Source: Shinisaurus crocodilurus (taxonomy: Eukaryota; Chordata; Lepidosauria; Squamata; Shinisauridae). Taken from it: a stretch of 64,000 bases of DNA. A program made the position numbers and the translations under genes. Shown piece by piece: positions 34,601 to 46,195 of the stretch. A model generated the notes under the pieces. It saw only the letters and a list, made by a program, of their open reading frames with translations, had not been told where the DNA came from and did not search any database. How positions within the stretch are numbered: the first letter of the stretch is position 1; each line of letters starts with the position of its first letter. The stretch covers positions 4,087,042 to 4,151,041 of the forward strand of contig CM037885.1 of the NCBI GenBank assembly GCA_021292165.1, in the 5' to 3' direction.

Positions 34601-37190
34601 AGGGAGGTTGCTTTTGTGACCTTGGAGAATCAGCCAGCATGGTTCTTTCTGCACCGGCTGTGAGGGGGGATTCCAAGCGCGGATCTCCACCTCTGAGCTC
34701 GGAGCGCTTTCCTGACCTCAGAGCTGGGAATCCGAACAATCCTGTGCCTGTCTAGACCCTGTCTAGGGGCCATAGGATTGCTCTGTTAGTCTTATTCATA
34801 TATTTTTGGCTTCATTTGATAAAACTATACCCAGTTAAACACAGAAGAGTTGGTTAATTTTTTCCCCCTGTCCTCCTTTCTCATCAGGGTTTCTTTCCTG
34901 GTTTCGGAACGGCTTGCTGGCTACTGGTGTTGGAGTGATCTCTTACGTTCAGAGTGACATGGGGCGCGAAGCAGCTTATGGTGGGTGACAAGAAAGGTGT
35001 TATGCCTGGGGGAGGACACTAGCAGCAGATGTTAAGAGTTGGTTGTAGAAACTGAAGTAATCCATCAGCAGAAATGGATTGCTTTCATAAAAGGGTTTGT
35101 TGTAAGGGTTATTAACATCAAGGGTGGATCTGCATGGGTCACTCTCTACGAATCAGCCAAGCTCTTCCAGTGTGTCTGATGATCCAGAAGGCGCCCACAC
35201 TAGTCTCCTGCCCGGCTGCACTGTAGAGGTGGGATCCCAGCAGAGTTTGCATGCCTAGCAGGAGCGATCCTACGCCACATTGGCATTGCTTTTACTAAGA
35301 CTGTTTCTCTCGTTTCCTCTTTGGTGCCGAAGCTCTGACTCTGGAGCACAGGAGACTCCCAGTGTGGGCATTAACTTAGCAGCCTGTGACACATGTTTTA
35401 TAGCAGGTGCGTGAATGGTTACTTGCCTTGTCTGTGGTGGGGAGTAAAAATGGCCTCCAAATGACCCCATCGAGATGTGTTTGCAAATTGGAAGAGAATG
35501 GGTGGTTCTTTCAGGCTATTGCTGTGTAGCAAATGACCTACGTCCGTGTATGTCTGGCCCGACGGGAGACCTACTTGAGATGCACCTTGTGCATCACTTG
35601 CCTGTAGACATTGTGCAGTCTGTGACCGGGACAATCATTCTTATAAAATTTGTAAGAGCTAATTGGCAGTTAGAGCCAGAAAGAGCCTCTCTGAATGAAG
35701 TCAAGTCAATAGACAAGAGGCACTTGAAGAAGTCTCAATTGACATTTCAGACATTAATAGCTCTGGTGATATCATCTTTCGTCAACAGCCTCCAGAAGAG
35801 CAAGTGACTGTACCACCTTGAAAGTCAGGCAGGGACAGTTCCAGTTTGTGGCTTTACGTGGTGACCTTGTACCATTTGTTTGTCCCCAGAAAACATCTGG
35901 GAGGAGGGGAAGTCTTAAAAGTGCAGCCTCCAGTAGCAGTTGGAGGCTGAGGCTCTGTCAACTTGCAGTTGTGTAATTTCTTCACCTAATTGCACATACA
36001 GGAAGGGGTAGCAGACGTGCAATGGGGAAATGGTTCCTTGAAATCTGCAGGTTAAACTTTTAAAGTAAGGACAAAGTGTGAAGCAGAATTCCATGTGCCT
36101 TGGACATCTGCAAAAAATAAATCAGGGAGGGCAGTCTTTGCGTACAGTTCTGTTGATAAGAAACCAACATTCTAGGGCTATGTTGGCTGGGATTTTGGGA
36201 GCTGTAGTCCAGCGCATCCGGAGGGCACCAGTTTGGGGAAAGCTGATCTAGGGGCAGAAGGAGGTTGTGCAGCAGAAGTCCTGCGTGAGATGCTCCCTCG
36301 CTTCCTCGAAGCTGTTAAGGTTAGAGGCGAGCCACTTTGGTCCCCTGCTCCTTATTTATTTATTTATTTGGACTTCCGCACTGCCCCCTCGCAAGATCTC
36401 CTCTCAGTAATAGCATCTTAATTCTTGAGGTCAGAGAAGGTCAACAAAGATTATCAGGGGACTAGAAACTCAGTCCTACAAGGGAGGGCTGAAGGAACTA
36501 GGTATGTTTGGCCTTGAGAAGAGAAGATTGAGGGGGACGTGACAGCACGTTTCAAGTACCTAAAGGGTCGTCACACAGAAGAGGGCCACAGCCTGCTCTC
36601 TGTCACCCAAGACTGCAGGACACGAAAGAACAGGCTTAAGTTACAGGAAGGCAGATTTCGATCGAACATCAGGAAAAACTTCCTGACAGTCAGAGCCGTC
36701 AGACAATGGAGCCAACAGCCTTGGGAGGTGGTGGGCTCTCCGTCGCTGGAGATATTCAAGCAGAGACTGGACTGGCATCTGTCAGGGATGCTGTAAACTG
36801 GATTCATGCACTGAGCAGCGGATTGGACTTGGTGGCCTAAATGGCCCCTTCCGACTCCCAGTTCTATGATTCCCATTATTTGGCCCTCAAAAGCCAATTT
36901 GAATAAAAGTGTCTTCCATGTAGCGCAGAGGTGGGCAGCTTGTTGCCCTCCAGGTGTTCTGGCCTGCAACTCCCACCTGTCCTAGCTGGCATAGCCAGTG
37001 GTGAGGGATCATGGGAATCCTAGGCCAAAACATCTGGACAGCCACAAGTTGCTCACCTCTGATGTAGTGGAAGTATTAGCAGAGGGTGCTGTGTCAGTAC
37101 TTTAGTCTGGGACCAGTTCTTGATGCTGCCAGAGTGGGGCAGTGTCCGGGCACTTCCTCCTTATCTCGTACAGTCAGCCCTGTAAAGTGA

Positions 37191-37232
<42 letters not shown>

Positions 37233-40200
37233 AACGGAAATTCAGTATGCTAATACACAGATTACAGCAACATACAAGCTTGCACCACTGACCATCTTAG
37301 GTTATAAACATATAAACAAAAATATAAACATAAAAAGCTTTTCTCAAAAACAGGTGTAGTTCTGAAGAAGAGTTGCATTTTCCCTATATTAGTGTTTATT
37401 TGCTTGTCTCCAGATACTGAGATGCTTCCCTTTTCCTTCACATCTTTCGTCCCAATCCAGTTCTGACTTTGCCAAGAGAGCAGCAAGGTCACTCAAAGGC
37501 AGAGCCAGCAGGCTCAGTTTGTGACATGCCCAGTTGCTGCTGAGCCTTCTGATAAGAATCACTTCAATGCACGTGCTTAAAAGGGCAATGCTCAGGGAAG
37601 AACACAGGCCAGACACCTTCTGGAACTCTGCTGGTCTGATTTTACACATTCAGTCTCCTTGGGGCCCTGCCCAGCTTGTGCCAATCACGCCAAAGTCATC
37701 TTCACATGAAACCCCACAGTTGGTCTACGGCACGGTAGCCCACATCGGACAAGTATCCATGGATAATATTCCTGGTGCCTTCACTTTTTATGGGGTGTGT
37801 TGGAGACTCTGCTGACGGCGTAAGCTAGTGGTTTGCAAATATCCTGCACTTGAATTCTCCCCCGCTCTCCAGTTTATCTACTGAGGACCCAGCGGAGTCT
37901 GTGCCACGTTAGAGGACTCAGTCTGTCAGGGGTGTTGCTAGGCCAACGGAAGGGCTTTTCCACAGCTTAACTGCTGTGCGAGGGGCAATTTTCAAGGGGT
38001 GCCCCGTGCTGCAACCCCCCCAATTCCTCCCGTTTTTTATGCCTGTTCACAGCCAATGCAGATTAATTGTAATTAAAGAAGAACAATTTTCATGATCTGG
38101 GTATGGGGTGCACATTAATTAATCCATTTATTTTATATGGTGTGATTTGAATGGGAAATTAATTGGCTGGCTTTGCTTTCTGCAAAATTTAAATAAATCC
38201 TACTAGTTATTTCTAAATTTGCTTATATAGATTTGAAATAGCATGTGTAAATTGTATGGTGATTGGTATCCTATGGGCCTGGCCCCTGAATCTTTTAAGT
38301 GTCTAGCGACTTTGCTGGTTTCAGCATACCTGGTTTGCCAGCCAGGCGTATGAGGCCTCCCCCATAGACTGTGTGCCCCAGAACTAGCCCAGCGTTTTCT
38401 GTGGCTGAGCAGTAAAGGTTTGCAAATGTTGACAAGCTTGCTTTCCTGTATCCTCCATTACTGATTGTACACACTGAGGAACCTGGGAGCAGTTTAGAAA
38501 CCACAGCATCCTGTTGAATTGTACCGGATAATAGGTAGGTAGATAGACACACAGATGATAGACAGACAGACAGACAGACGGGGGGGGGCGGTACTAGTGG
38601 CACAGAGAAGCAAGATACTTGTTACAGTAATACCTTGGATTGCAAGTAACTTGGTTTGAGAGCGTTTTGCAAGACAAGCAAATTTTAAAATATTATTAAT
38701 TTTTTTTTAACTTGATATACAAGCGACGTCTTGCAATACAAGTACTGTAGTACGTCTTAAATTAAAAATCTCTGTACACATTTTTTGGGGGGGGATTTCG
38801 TTTTGATATAAGAGTGTTTTAGATTACAAGCACGTTTCCGGAACGAATTATGCTCTCAACCCAAGGCATGACTGTATATTTAGTGCCTGCTGAGAAACAG
38901 ACTGGCCCTGATCAGTCAAGTGTTTGCCGATGTGCATCTCTTCACCAGCTCCAAAACAGTTCCTGGATTTTGCCACAATGGGGCAGTGGTGTCTCGCACT
39001 TGAAAGAGGGCTGTAGCTGTCCGTTGGTGTTGCCCTCATTCATAGCTAGCATTTTCATTTTGGAAGGAGGACATGGCTGTGCGCGCGTGGAGGGGGCGGT
39101 GCTGGTGAAGGACAGTTCTGCTCATTCTTGAGCTTCAAGGAGTGGGCAGGATTGGTGCCATGATTGGTGGCTTCATCGCTGCTGAAAAGTAGTGGAGTAC
39201 GGTAACTCGTGCAAAATACGGTGACTGGGTTCACACAACACGATAAGCCACGGTGGCTTATATATAAGCCATGTTTGTTTCAGAGTGGCTTGTCGTGTTG
39301 TCTGAACCCAGCCAGAGTGGCTTGTGCATGGTTAACAAGCCATTTTGCTGGGTTCAGACAACACGACAAGCCACTCTGAAACAAACATGGCTTATAAGCC
39401 ACCGTGGCTTATCGTGTTGTGTGAACCCACATCTGTTCTCCTGCATTGAGCAGGGGGTTGGACTCGATGGCCTTATAGGCCCCTTCCAACTCTACTATTC
39501 TATGATTCTAACCCAGTCAGTGCGTGTCCCCCAAAATTTTCTCTCCGTCGCTATATTTTAGTTTCAAGGTGCAGTAGGGGAAGTAGACACAGTAGCCATG
39601 AAAACTCAGGGATAGGAGAGTAGGAAAAAGTGTCTTCCCGGATCAACATAGGAGTATGCAAGCTTTAGTATCTTGCAGAACTCTTCATCAGAATGTTTTT
39701 CTATCTCGCAAAGAGCTCTTTAACACTTGAAAGCTTGGATGCTCCTAGACCTAGACCAACCTAACTTGGTCTAATAAAAGAGCATCTTTTTAATGTCATC
39801 TTGTAAGGCTGCATTTATTAAAAAAATATATACAGAATTAAGAGGGGTTTCTCCCCTCTACTGTAAGCCTGCCCAGAGACACAAGCACACACGAGGCTGC
39901 AGTTACTGCCCTGTTGAGTTTTAGACAGGCGTAATCATGGCCAGGCACTGCCCCGTCCCCAGAAGAGTGATCTTTGTTTCTCTTCCTAGGCTTCTTCATC
40001 CTCGGTGGGATCTGCGTCTCGTATGGCAGTGCCTCCTACCTTGTCAGCCTCTTCCTCCTCCGTCGCACCATGATGCTATCCTTTTCCACAGCTCTTCTGA
40101 ACTGTGCTGCGGTCACAACTGTGGGGCTGTTCTGGCTGTGTGCCATCTCCCTCTACATCGGCCGGCTGGAGGTCGAGATCATCCAGGATGACAACAATGA

Positions 40201-40246
40201 CAAGTGCCAGGATAAGAAAAAGGAGGACGGGAAGTCGGAGAAGTGA
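31393..40246 (+). CDS. TMEM160: transmembrane protein 160 (three exons, complete)
   Basis: Exons 31393-31585, 34888-34980 and 39990-40246 join in phase 1 and phase 1 to give 180 residues; human TMEM160 has 188. The start GCCGCCATGG is an excellent Kozak context. The arginine-rich N-terminus (residues 1-40) resembles a mitochondrial presequence. The most conserved block is [20 protein letters not shown] through [10 protein letters not shown]. Three hydrophobic segments follow at about residues 68-82, 97-120 and 128-147. The tail is acidic and lysine-rich ([14 protein letters not shown]). TMEM160 is a mitochondrial inner-membrane protein, with published links to mitochondrial stress signalling; its molecular activity is not settled. 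It lies tail to tail with the NPAS1 gene, as in human 19q13.32. There are no frame breaks. Confidence 0.95.
31672..31772. mobile_element. foldback MITE in TMEM160 intron 1
   Basis: GATGTGCTGGACTACAACTC ... GTTGTAGTCCAAGACATCC. A related half copy follows at about 31825-31885. Confidence 0.65.
32266..32394. mobile_element. foldback MITE, GCAGTCCTATGC family
   Basis: Arms GGCTGCAGTCCTATGCAAGT and CATGCATAGGACTGCAGCC around the shared ACTCCCAGCATGCCCCAGCC core. A shorter relative is at 32811-32925. Confidence 0.75.
32930..33440. other. TMEM160 intron 1 sequence; LINE-tail-like ends only
   Basis: Holds a TTTATTTTATTTA run at 33308-33335 and LINE 3'-tail-like text. No gene is seen. Confidence 0.35.
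33445..33998 (+). mobile_element. CR1-type LINE 3' region
   Basis: Contains AGACTGAGGGGAGACATGAT, GGAAAAACTTCCTGACTGTT, and the GGTTGGACTCGATGGCC... TTCTATGATTCTATGAA tail. Confidence 0.85.
34888..34980 (+). CDS. TMEM160: TMEM160 exon 2
   Basis: Acceptor TTTCTCATCAG|GG, donor TTATG|GTGGGT. It encodes [20 protein letters not shown] and SDMGREAAY, near-identical to mammalian TMEM160. Confidence 0.95.
34981..36160. other. TMEM160 intron 2, first part; nothing recognised
   Basis: Low repeat content and no recognised coding frame. Confidence 0.35.
36172..36243. mobile_element. half foldback MITE
   Basis: TATGTTGGCTGGGATTTTGG ... CATCCGGAGGGCACCAG, one arm only. Confidence 0.55.
36429..36872 (+). 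mobile_element. CR1-type LINE 3' region
   Basis: Same blocks as 33445-33998 (CAGGAAAAACTTCCTGACAG, CAGGGATGCTGTA, GGATTGGACTTGGTGGCC), ending TTCTATGATTC. Confidence 0.85.
36930..37066. mobile_element. foldback MITE
   Basis: GAGGTGGGCAGCTTGTTGCC ... CAAGTTGCTCACCTCTGATG inverted arms, with CAACTCCCA / TGGGAATCC core. Confidence 0.65.
37197..37230 (+). repeat. (CA)n microsatellite
   Basis: About 17 AC units. Confidence 0.95.
37235..38620. other. TMEM160 intron 2, middle; nothing recognised
   Basis: Only a short (CAGA)n stretch at about 38560-38580 stands out. Confidence 0.35.
38625..38874. mobile_element. Tc1/mariner-type MITE with TA duplication
   Basis: 250 bp from CAGTAATACCTTGGATTGC to CCAAGGCATGACTG, with TA on both sides (38623-38624 and 38875-38876). 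Confidence 0.8.
39226..39429. mobile_element. large foldback palindrome, 204 bp
   Basis: Arms of about 84 bp (GGGTTCACACAACACGATAA and its near-exact complement) around a short loop. Shared by no other sequence in the window. A CR1 tail follows at 39440-39510. Confidence 0.8.
39990..40246 (+). CDS. TMEM160: TMEM160 exon 3
   Basis: Acceptor TTCTCTTCCTAG|GC. It encodes the second and third membrane segments ([18 protein letters not shown] and [17 protein letters not shown]) and the charged tail, ending in TGA at 40244-40246. Confidence 0.94.
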
Positions 40247-40868
40247 AGGCCGAGTTGGCTTTTGCAGATGCTCCTTTGGGTTGTGATTTCACTCTGCGGA
40301 CTGAATCTTTAAGGCCATCCCCGGGGCATGTTTGGGCCCTTATGCCACATGGGCCAAAGGGCAAGGAGGAGCGGATGGCTTCCTTGCAAACGAGAGACAA
40401 GCGGATGCCTTGGCTGCTCTGTATTTATTTCAGGTTTTCTTGGTGGGTTCCGGGAAATGACAGTAGCAAAAATCAGATCCCCAGGAAAGACACAGAAAAA
40501 GTAGAAGGACCTTCTGCTGAGCTAGTGAGCCAGCTTCCCCACCGGGAGCACGCGTCCTCCCAAAACCGGGGTCTCTAGCACTTTTTAACAAGTGAGCGTT
40601 CTGTCGAGGCCCCATTTGTTGGTCCTGCTCCCTGCCCCCCCCCCCTCCGGGCTTCAACCAGGTCTGCAAGTTCTAAAGCTACGTTCAACTAAAAATATCC
40701 TAGTAATAGCCAGTTCTGTCAGCCTCCCCTGTATAGCTTTCCTCTGCTTCTCCAGTGTTGCTTATGCTCCAAGATCATCATCAGCATCACCATATAACAG
40801 AAGTGTATCTCTTCTGCCACTGGGCCACTTATTCTTGGCTCCACCAGTCCAGATCCGTTGACATTTGT

Positions 40869-40874
40869 ATTAAA
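40869..40874 (+). promoter_or_regulatory. TMEM160: TMEM160 poly(A) signal
   Basis: ATTAAA lies 620 nt after the stop, in sequence free of repeats, and is followed by a T-rich stretch at 40900-40915. A 3' UTR of about 650 nt is implied. Confidence 0.5.
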
Positions 40875-40879
40875 GACAC

Positions 40880-41480
40880 CAAAACCAGCCTGATCCCTTT
40901 TTCCTTTTTTTTTTAATTTGGGGAGGGGAGGAAAATCCATCATAGTAGCAGGTGCTCAGTTCTTAGCTCTAGCTGCGACACAAGTGGCAGCAGACCTTTT
41001 TGTCTCTTCACAGCTAGAGGTGGGAGACTTCGGGTCAAAGTGTTTGCTGGATCACTCCTGTAGCCGATGATGAGTCCTACACGTATGTGGAAGATGCAGC
41101 CAGGTGCAGCGTACGGTACCTCTCATCCCAAGGCCCCCTATGCCACGTGGTTGGGCCTGCAGGCCACCATTTAAGTTTCACGGAGTGCCTTGCAGTTAGC
41201 GGCGCTGCTGGGAACCCCAGGGCATTGCGAGAAAATGCCAGCACCACCCAAGCCATCCTTGGAGCAGCACTGGTGCCTTCACTGCCAGGCATGCTCAGTC
41301 AGGAGGGCCTACCGGAGGTCACATTGTGCATGGCGTTCCCTGCATTTGCAGCCTTCCCTGGGTGGAGCCTCATTGGGGCAGTGATGCATGTGTGGGTCAG
41401 CTGGAGGCAGGGGCTCTGCTATCCATGCATTCGTGACAGGGGGAAGCTCTTCCTCCAGCAACATGACTGGTGGTGGAGCC
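40880..41480. other. intergenic, downstream of TMEM160; nothing recognised
   Basis: No repeat end or gene is recognised before the L2 fragment. Confidence 0.35.
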
Positions 41481-41484
41481 TCAG

Positions 41485-42565
41485 GCAGCTACTATATCGG
41501 GGAATATTGCTCAGCCCTGTGGATTCCCCAGCACGGGTCAGTTTTGTCCTCCATGCTATTTAACATCTACATGACACCGTTGAGTGGGGTCATCCGGAGT
41601 TTTGCCATCAGTACATTGATGACACACAGCTCTATTCTTTTTATTCTCATCAGGTGAGGTGGTGGATGTGCTAGATCGGTGCCTGGCTGCAACAAGGGAC
41701 TGGATGAGGGCTAACAAACTGAGGCTCAATCCAGACAAGACCGAGATGCTGCTAGTGGGTGGTTCTTCTGACCAGATGGAGGGTGCTCAACCTGTTCTGG
41801 ATGGGACTGCGCCCCTCCCCCTGAAGGAGCAGGTTCATAGATTGGGAGGCTCAGGTGGCCTCAGTGGCACACAGTGCCTTCTACGAGCTTCAGCTGGTGG
41901 CCCAGCTACACCCATCTGGACAGGGATAACCTGCCGCCAGTAGTCTATGCTCTGGTAGCCTCCAAATTAGATTACTGGAATGTGCTCTACATGGGGCTGC
42001 CTTTCACGATGGTTCAGAAGCTGCAGCTTGCGCAAAATGCGGCGGCCAGATTGATAAAAGGGGATCCGAAGGTCCGAACACGTAACACCAATTCTAGCCT
42101 GCTTGCACTGGCTGGCTGTCCATTTCTGAGCCTGATTCAAGGTGCTGGTTTTGACCTATGAAGCCCTACATGGTTCGTGACCAGAATGCCCAACAGAGTG
42201 CCTCTCCCAGTATGAACCTACCCGTACACTATGGTCAACATCTGAGGGAGGCAACAAGGGAGAGCCTTCTCAGTGGTAGCCCCCCCCCCCACGACTGTGG
42301 AATGATCTCCCCACTGAGGTCCACCTGGCACCAACATTGTCATCTTCCCAGCACTAGGTTAAGACTTCCCTCTATTCCCAGGCATCCAATGGCATACGAT
42401 GAGATTTTAATGTCGGTTGTTTTATCAGGTCCCAGTATCTCATTTTTAGCTGTTTAAACTGGTTTTAAATTTTATATGTTAACATTTTTATACAGTATTA
42501 TGTTTTGTAATTTTTGTGACCCGCCCAGATTGCTTTTGCTATTGGGTGGTATAGAGTTAAATTAA
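41485..42565 (+). mobile_element. L2-type LINE, reverse transcriptase to 3' end
   Basis: Encodes SSMLFNIYMTPL, then in the next frame GEVVDVLDRCLAATRDWMRA, NKLRLNPDKTEMLLVGGSSD, and the 3' block CTTCTCAGTGGTAGCCCCCC. Broken by frameshifts. It fills most of the gap between the TMEM160 and NPAS1 3' ends. Confidence 0.85.
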
Positions 42566-42569
42566 TGTG

Positions 42570-43770
42570 TAGATAGGAAAGGCTGTAACCTAATTCCTGG
42601 ACTTCTGTGTATATCAGCCTGTGCAGCAGTGGCTCTTGCCCTACTTGGAGGATGGAACCTGTAACACTGAAGGCGGTTATACTTTCCTCAGTTACCGAAC
42701 GCCGTGAAGGCTCACCTGCCCCTCTGCTTATGCTCAGCAGTGCTGGATTTCTTTCACTATTTCCAGTTAACCGCCAAGGGCTGCTTTGAATTTCACGCCT
42801 GTGCTTTCCAGCGTGGCCAGCCCCTTCTGCTTTTCTAACTGTTACCAAATTTGAACATTTCAGAGGAGAGCAGACTCCAGTGGAATGAAGCTTGAAATGT
42901 TCCAAGGTGCTCTCTAGAAATGCTCTCTAGAAACCATGACCACACCGCAATTTCAAGGACTTTCAAATGGGTTTGGGGTGTTGTTGTTGTTTTTGTGTCT
43001 CTCTGTGAATTAACTCAAGATGAGGATAGGTAAGCCCATCATTAGGGCAACATCTTACTGCTTTAACATGGCTACCCCGTTAACATGACTACAGGAAAGA
43101 CTGGTTGAGCCTCTGGAAATCCTTTTAGAAGGCAGGAAACTTGTCCATTTGTTTTTATTTTCTCTGAAATCCCAGATTGCCAAAAGAAGCAGCAAAACGT
43201 CAACAGGAAGTGAGCAGTGAAAACTACATTCATCTATCCAATGAGAACAGTAGATTAATAAAAGAAAAAGAAAACGCACACGCACGCACACACACACACA
43301 CGCACAGACCTTTAGCAATGAGTTATACAGAAAAAGATCACATCGTCCAAGTGCTACTGTCTTGCCGTGGGTTGCCTTCCCCACCCCGCTTCTCCCGCTG
43401 AACTGTACAATTCTTTATTTCGAATAAGTGCTAAACGTTATGGCATACAGTTTTACCTTTTTAAGTGCTGTCATCACACACGATGGCCTGTTTCACCCCT
43501 TTTCTAGCCAGCATCCAGGCTTATCCGGTAAGAGGATTGAAACTGAGAGCAGAGTTTGCATAAAGAGGGGAGGAACAGGAGCGACATGCTTGGCACACAT
43601 CACAGAGGCCCATCTTGACCATGGATGAGCAGTCATAACTAGAGAGTGGGCTGCCCATTTTGATCTCTTTCTAGCTACCCCTACCCACACTTGAGTCTTC
43701 ATCACCCTCTCAGAAGCGCTTTTACCACTAGGAAATTGGCACTCGTGTGCGGACGCCTACATTTCGCTTA
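42570..43770. other. NPAS1 3' flank; no gene recognised
   Basis: Includes a short (CA)n tract at 43280-43305. It may include the distal part of the NPAS1 3' UTR. Confidence 0.35.
43414..43419 (-). promoter_or_regulatory. NPAS1: candidate poly(A) signal for NPAS1
   Basis: AATAAA on the minus strand lies about 1.55 kb after the NPAS1 stop. It would leave about 2.5 kb, largely L2 LINE sequence, between the two convergent transcripts. Confidence 0.3.
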
Positions 43771-43901
43771 AGGGTGCAATCCTAGGCACGTTTAGACTGA
43801 AAAAAGTCCTACAACTCCCAGCATGCCCCAGCCAGCGATGCTGGGTCATGCTGGGAGTTGTAGGGCTTTTTTCGGTCTAAACGTGCATAGGATTGCACCC
43901 T
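43771..43901. mobile_element. foldback MITE, GCAATCCTA family
   Basis: Arms GGGTGCAATCCTAGGCACGT and ACGTGCATAGGATTGCACCC around CAACTCCCAGCATGCCCCAG. It probably lies within the NPAS1 3' UTR. Confidence 0.8.
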
Positions 43902-44971
43902 AAGATTTTTAAGCTAGCGCCAGAATCCTCAGAGCAACAACAGCTGCTTCCGCTTCTGACTTTGCTGTGCGGTGCAAGACAACGGCAGTTAAGATCATTT
44001 CAGTAGCCACTGTCCCTGACTTCCCCCGCCTCTGATCTGAGCACGAAGGGTAAAGGGATGAGCTACTCAGCCATCGTTTTCAGAAGGGGAGAGCGTGAAC
44101 ACAATGAGACATCACTAGAAAGGGAGTGTGCAACAAGCGCCAGTTCACACAGACCTGTTAACATCCACTTGATTTCTCACCACTTGACCACGGGGGAGCT
44201 GAACACGTGCCCGACTCCTGTGCATATTACAACACCTGCGGTGCAGCGTGGAGAGGACTGAAGCAAAAGTCGTTAACTGGTATGAAACACTGATGTAAGC
44301 AAACTAGAGGAGAGGAGTTAGTGGAAGGGGGCAGCACCTTGCTTTTCACTTGCAAATGGGTGCAGGTTACATTTGCCTTGGCTAACAGGTAGGTGGTCCT
44401 GGCAACTGACAACCCCCCCGCCCCCTCAGGGCCTAAATATAACCACCACCACCACCACCCCAAGACACACAAAGTTCCCAGTTAAGGTGGTGGGAAAAGT
44501 GAGTCAACTTGTAGCAGCAAGAAGACAGACAAGGAAGGGTGCAGGGGAACTCTTTCCTCCAACTTGCATCTTCCCCAGAATGGTCACTCGGACTCCGCTT
44601 TCCATTTACACTGGGCTAACTCCTGAATGCACTCCACAAATCACATCAGTTTAAACAGCAGCATCTGGATGGCCAGGGAACCTGCAAAGCAAGGAACAGG
44701 AGCGAGGAGATGGCCCTTCTACCCATTTGCACGGAGGCCTAGAAAGGGGGTGCTGTGAAAAGGTAAGATACATGGGGATTTGTTCTAGGACAAATGATTA
44801 CTTCCCCTGGTTTTGGGAACACTGGAGGAGCACGTGGGCACGGCCCTGAGCTTTCCTACAAGAGGCCGCACAAGATCTTTTATTGGTAGCTCTGCCCACC
44901 CAGTGCAGAGTTTGGCCGTGGTTTTGTGGGCAAAAGGACACGCCAGTTTGATCACGCACAGTTCCCCAGGT
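43902..44971. other. NPAS1: presumed NPAS1 3' UTR
   Basis: Immediately follows the NPAS1 stop on the minus strand, without mobile elements until 43901. No coding signal is seen. Confidence 0.4.
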
Positions 44972-46195
44972 TCAGTCCTCCTTGCGCTCCAAAGCTGATG
45001 TGCCATGGACCCCACCACCACCCACTGAGAAGGGCAGCGTGGAAAACAAGGAGTCCGTAGCAGCAAACGCTCCCCCCGAAATCTGGGCCAAGCCAGCAGA
45101 GTTCCCAAACGGCCCAACCATGTTCAGCCGCTGCAGGTGGTGGTACATGAGTTCCCGGGACGTCTTTGCCTCCGCCCCGCCAATGTCCATGAGGCTGATG
45201 GGGTGGGAAGGCGGCAGCACGTTGCTCTGCATGGCGAGCGTCATGTCGGCCGGGGCGTAGCGGATCGTGCTGGTGGTATAGAGCCCCGGGGAGCCCGCGG
45301 CGCCGGTGTGCGGGTTGCCGAGCTGGTGCACCAGCGGCACAACCACGTTGCCCTGTGTGGAACCGCTGCAGTACCTCCATCTCAGTAGGGTAGACCAGTG
45401 GGGTGAACGGCGTCAACGTGGCCCTCTCTTCGCAGGGAGAGCCCGAGAGCGGGGGCGAGAGCGTGTCCGCCGAGGAGGGGGCTGTTGGGACGGCGCGGGG
45501 GGAGGTGCCGAAAGGACCTTTGGCCGCGCCGCTGTCCATCTCAGGCGGGGTGAGCACAGAGTCTGGGATGGTTACGTACAGATGCGAAGGGGAAGGCCTC
45601 AAAGCGGGCTTCTCTAGGCTAAGTGCTTTGTTCACAGTGTAAGGGCTGCCTTTATGAGGGGCAGCGGTGGGGCAGGTCCACGCGGCCCCTTTGGCACCAG
45701 GGACCTGCTCAGACTTAATGCTAAGCACGGCGTTGCCTTTCAGGGCCACGCTCTTTTGGGTCTGGATGACTGAGGCAAACTCCGACGTGCAGGGGCGGCC
45801 GGGCCCCACGCTCTTCCGTCCGCCGGACGTGCAGCCGTTCACTTTCCGAACCAGGGGCACCCTCTGCTGAGGGAGGAGACCCAGCCCCGTTTCACTGCCA
45901 CTGTCCGACTCCTCGGAGCTGGGAAGCGAGGCCTCCTTCGCCTCGCCCGGAGGGCTGTCGGGCTGGAACTCCAGCTTGATGCGTTTGCTCGGAGGCCCCT
46001 CCGCGTCACTTCCCCCGGGTTCCTCTGATGCCTCCTCGTCTCGGTAGCTCATTTCGGGACCACTGGAATCGGTGTCCACCACGTGGTAACGGGAACGGGC
46101 CTCCACCGCACTCCTTGGGTAGGCCTCAGCCAGTGAGCCGGGTTTGCTGGGGGAGTAGAGCTTCCCCTGGCTGCTCTCCTTGGCAAAGCCACTCT
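44972..46195 (-). CDS. NPAS1: NPAS1 terminal exon (C-terminal regulatory region, frame break)
   Basis: Acceptor CTTCTCCTTTTCAG|AGAGTGG. It encodes an acidic, serine-rich region with a basic [10 protein letters not shown] nuclear-localisation-like patch, the NPAS3-type [16 protein letters not shown], and [16 protein letters not shown]. The frame then shifts by +1 between about 45362 and 45377. It resumes as [28 protein letters not shown] and the conserved end FSTLPF...ALERKED. The first frame runs on as an unrelated arginine-rich stretch. The conserved downstream frame shows that the break is recent or an assembly error. Confidence 0.88.
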
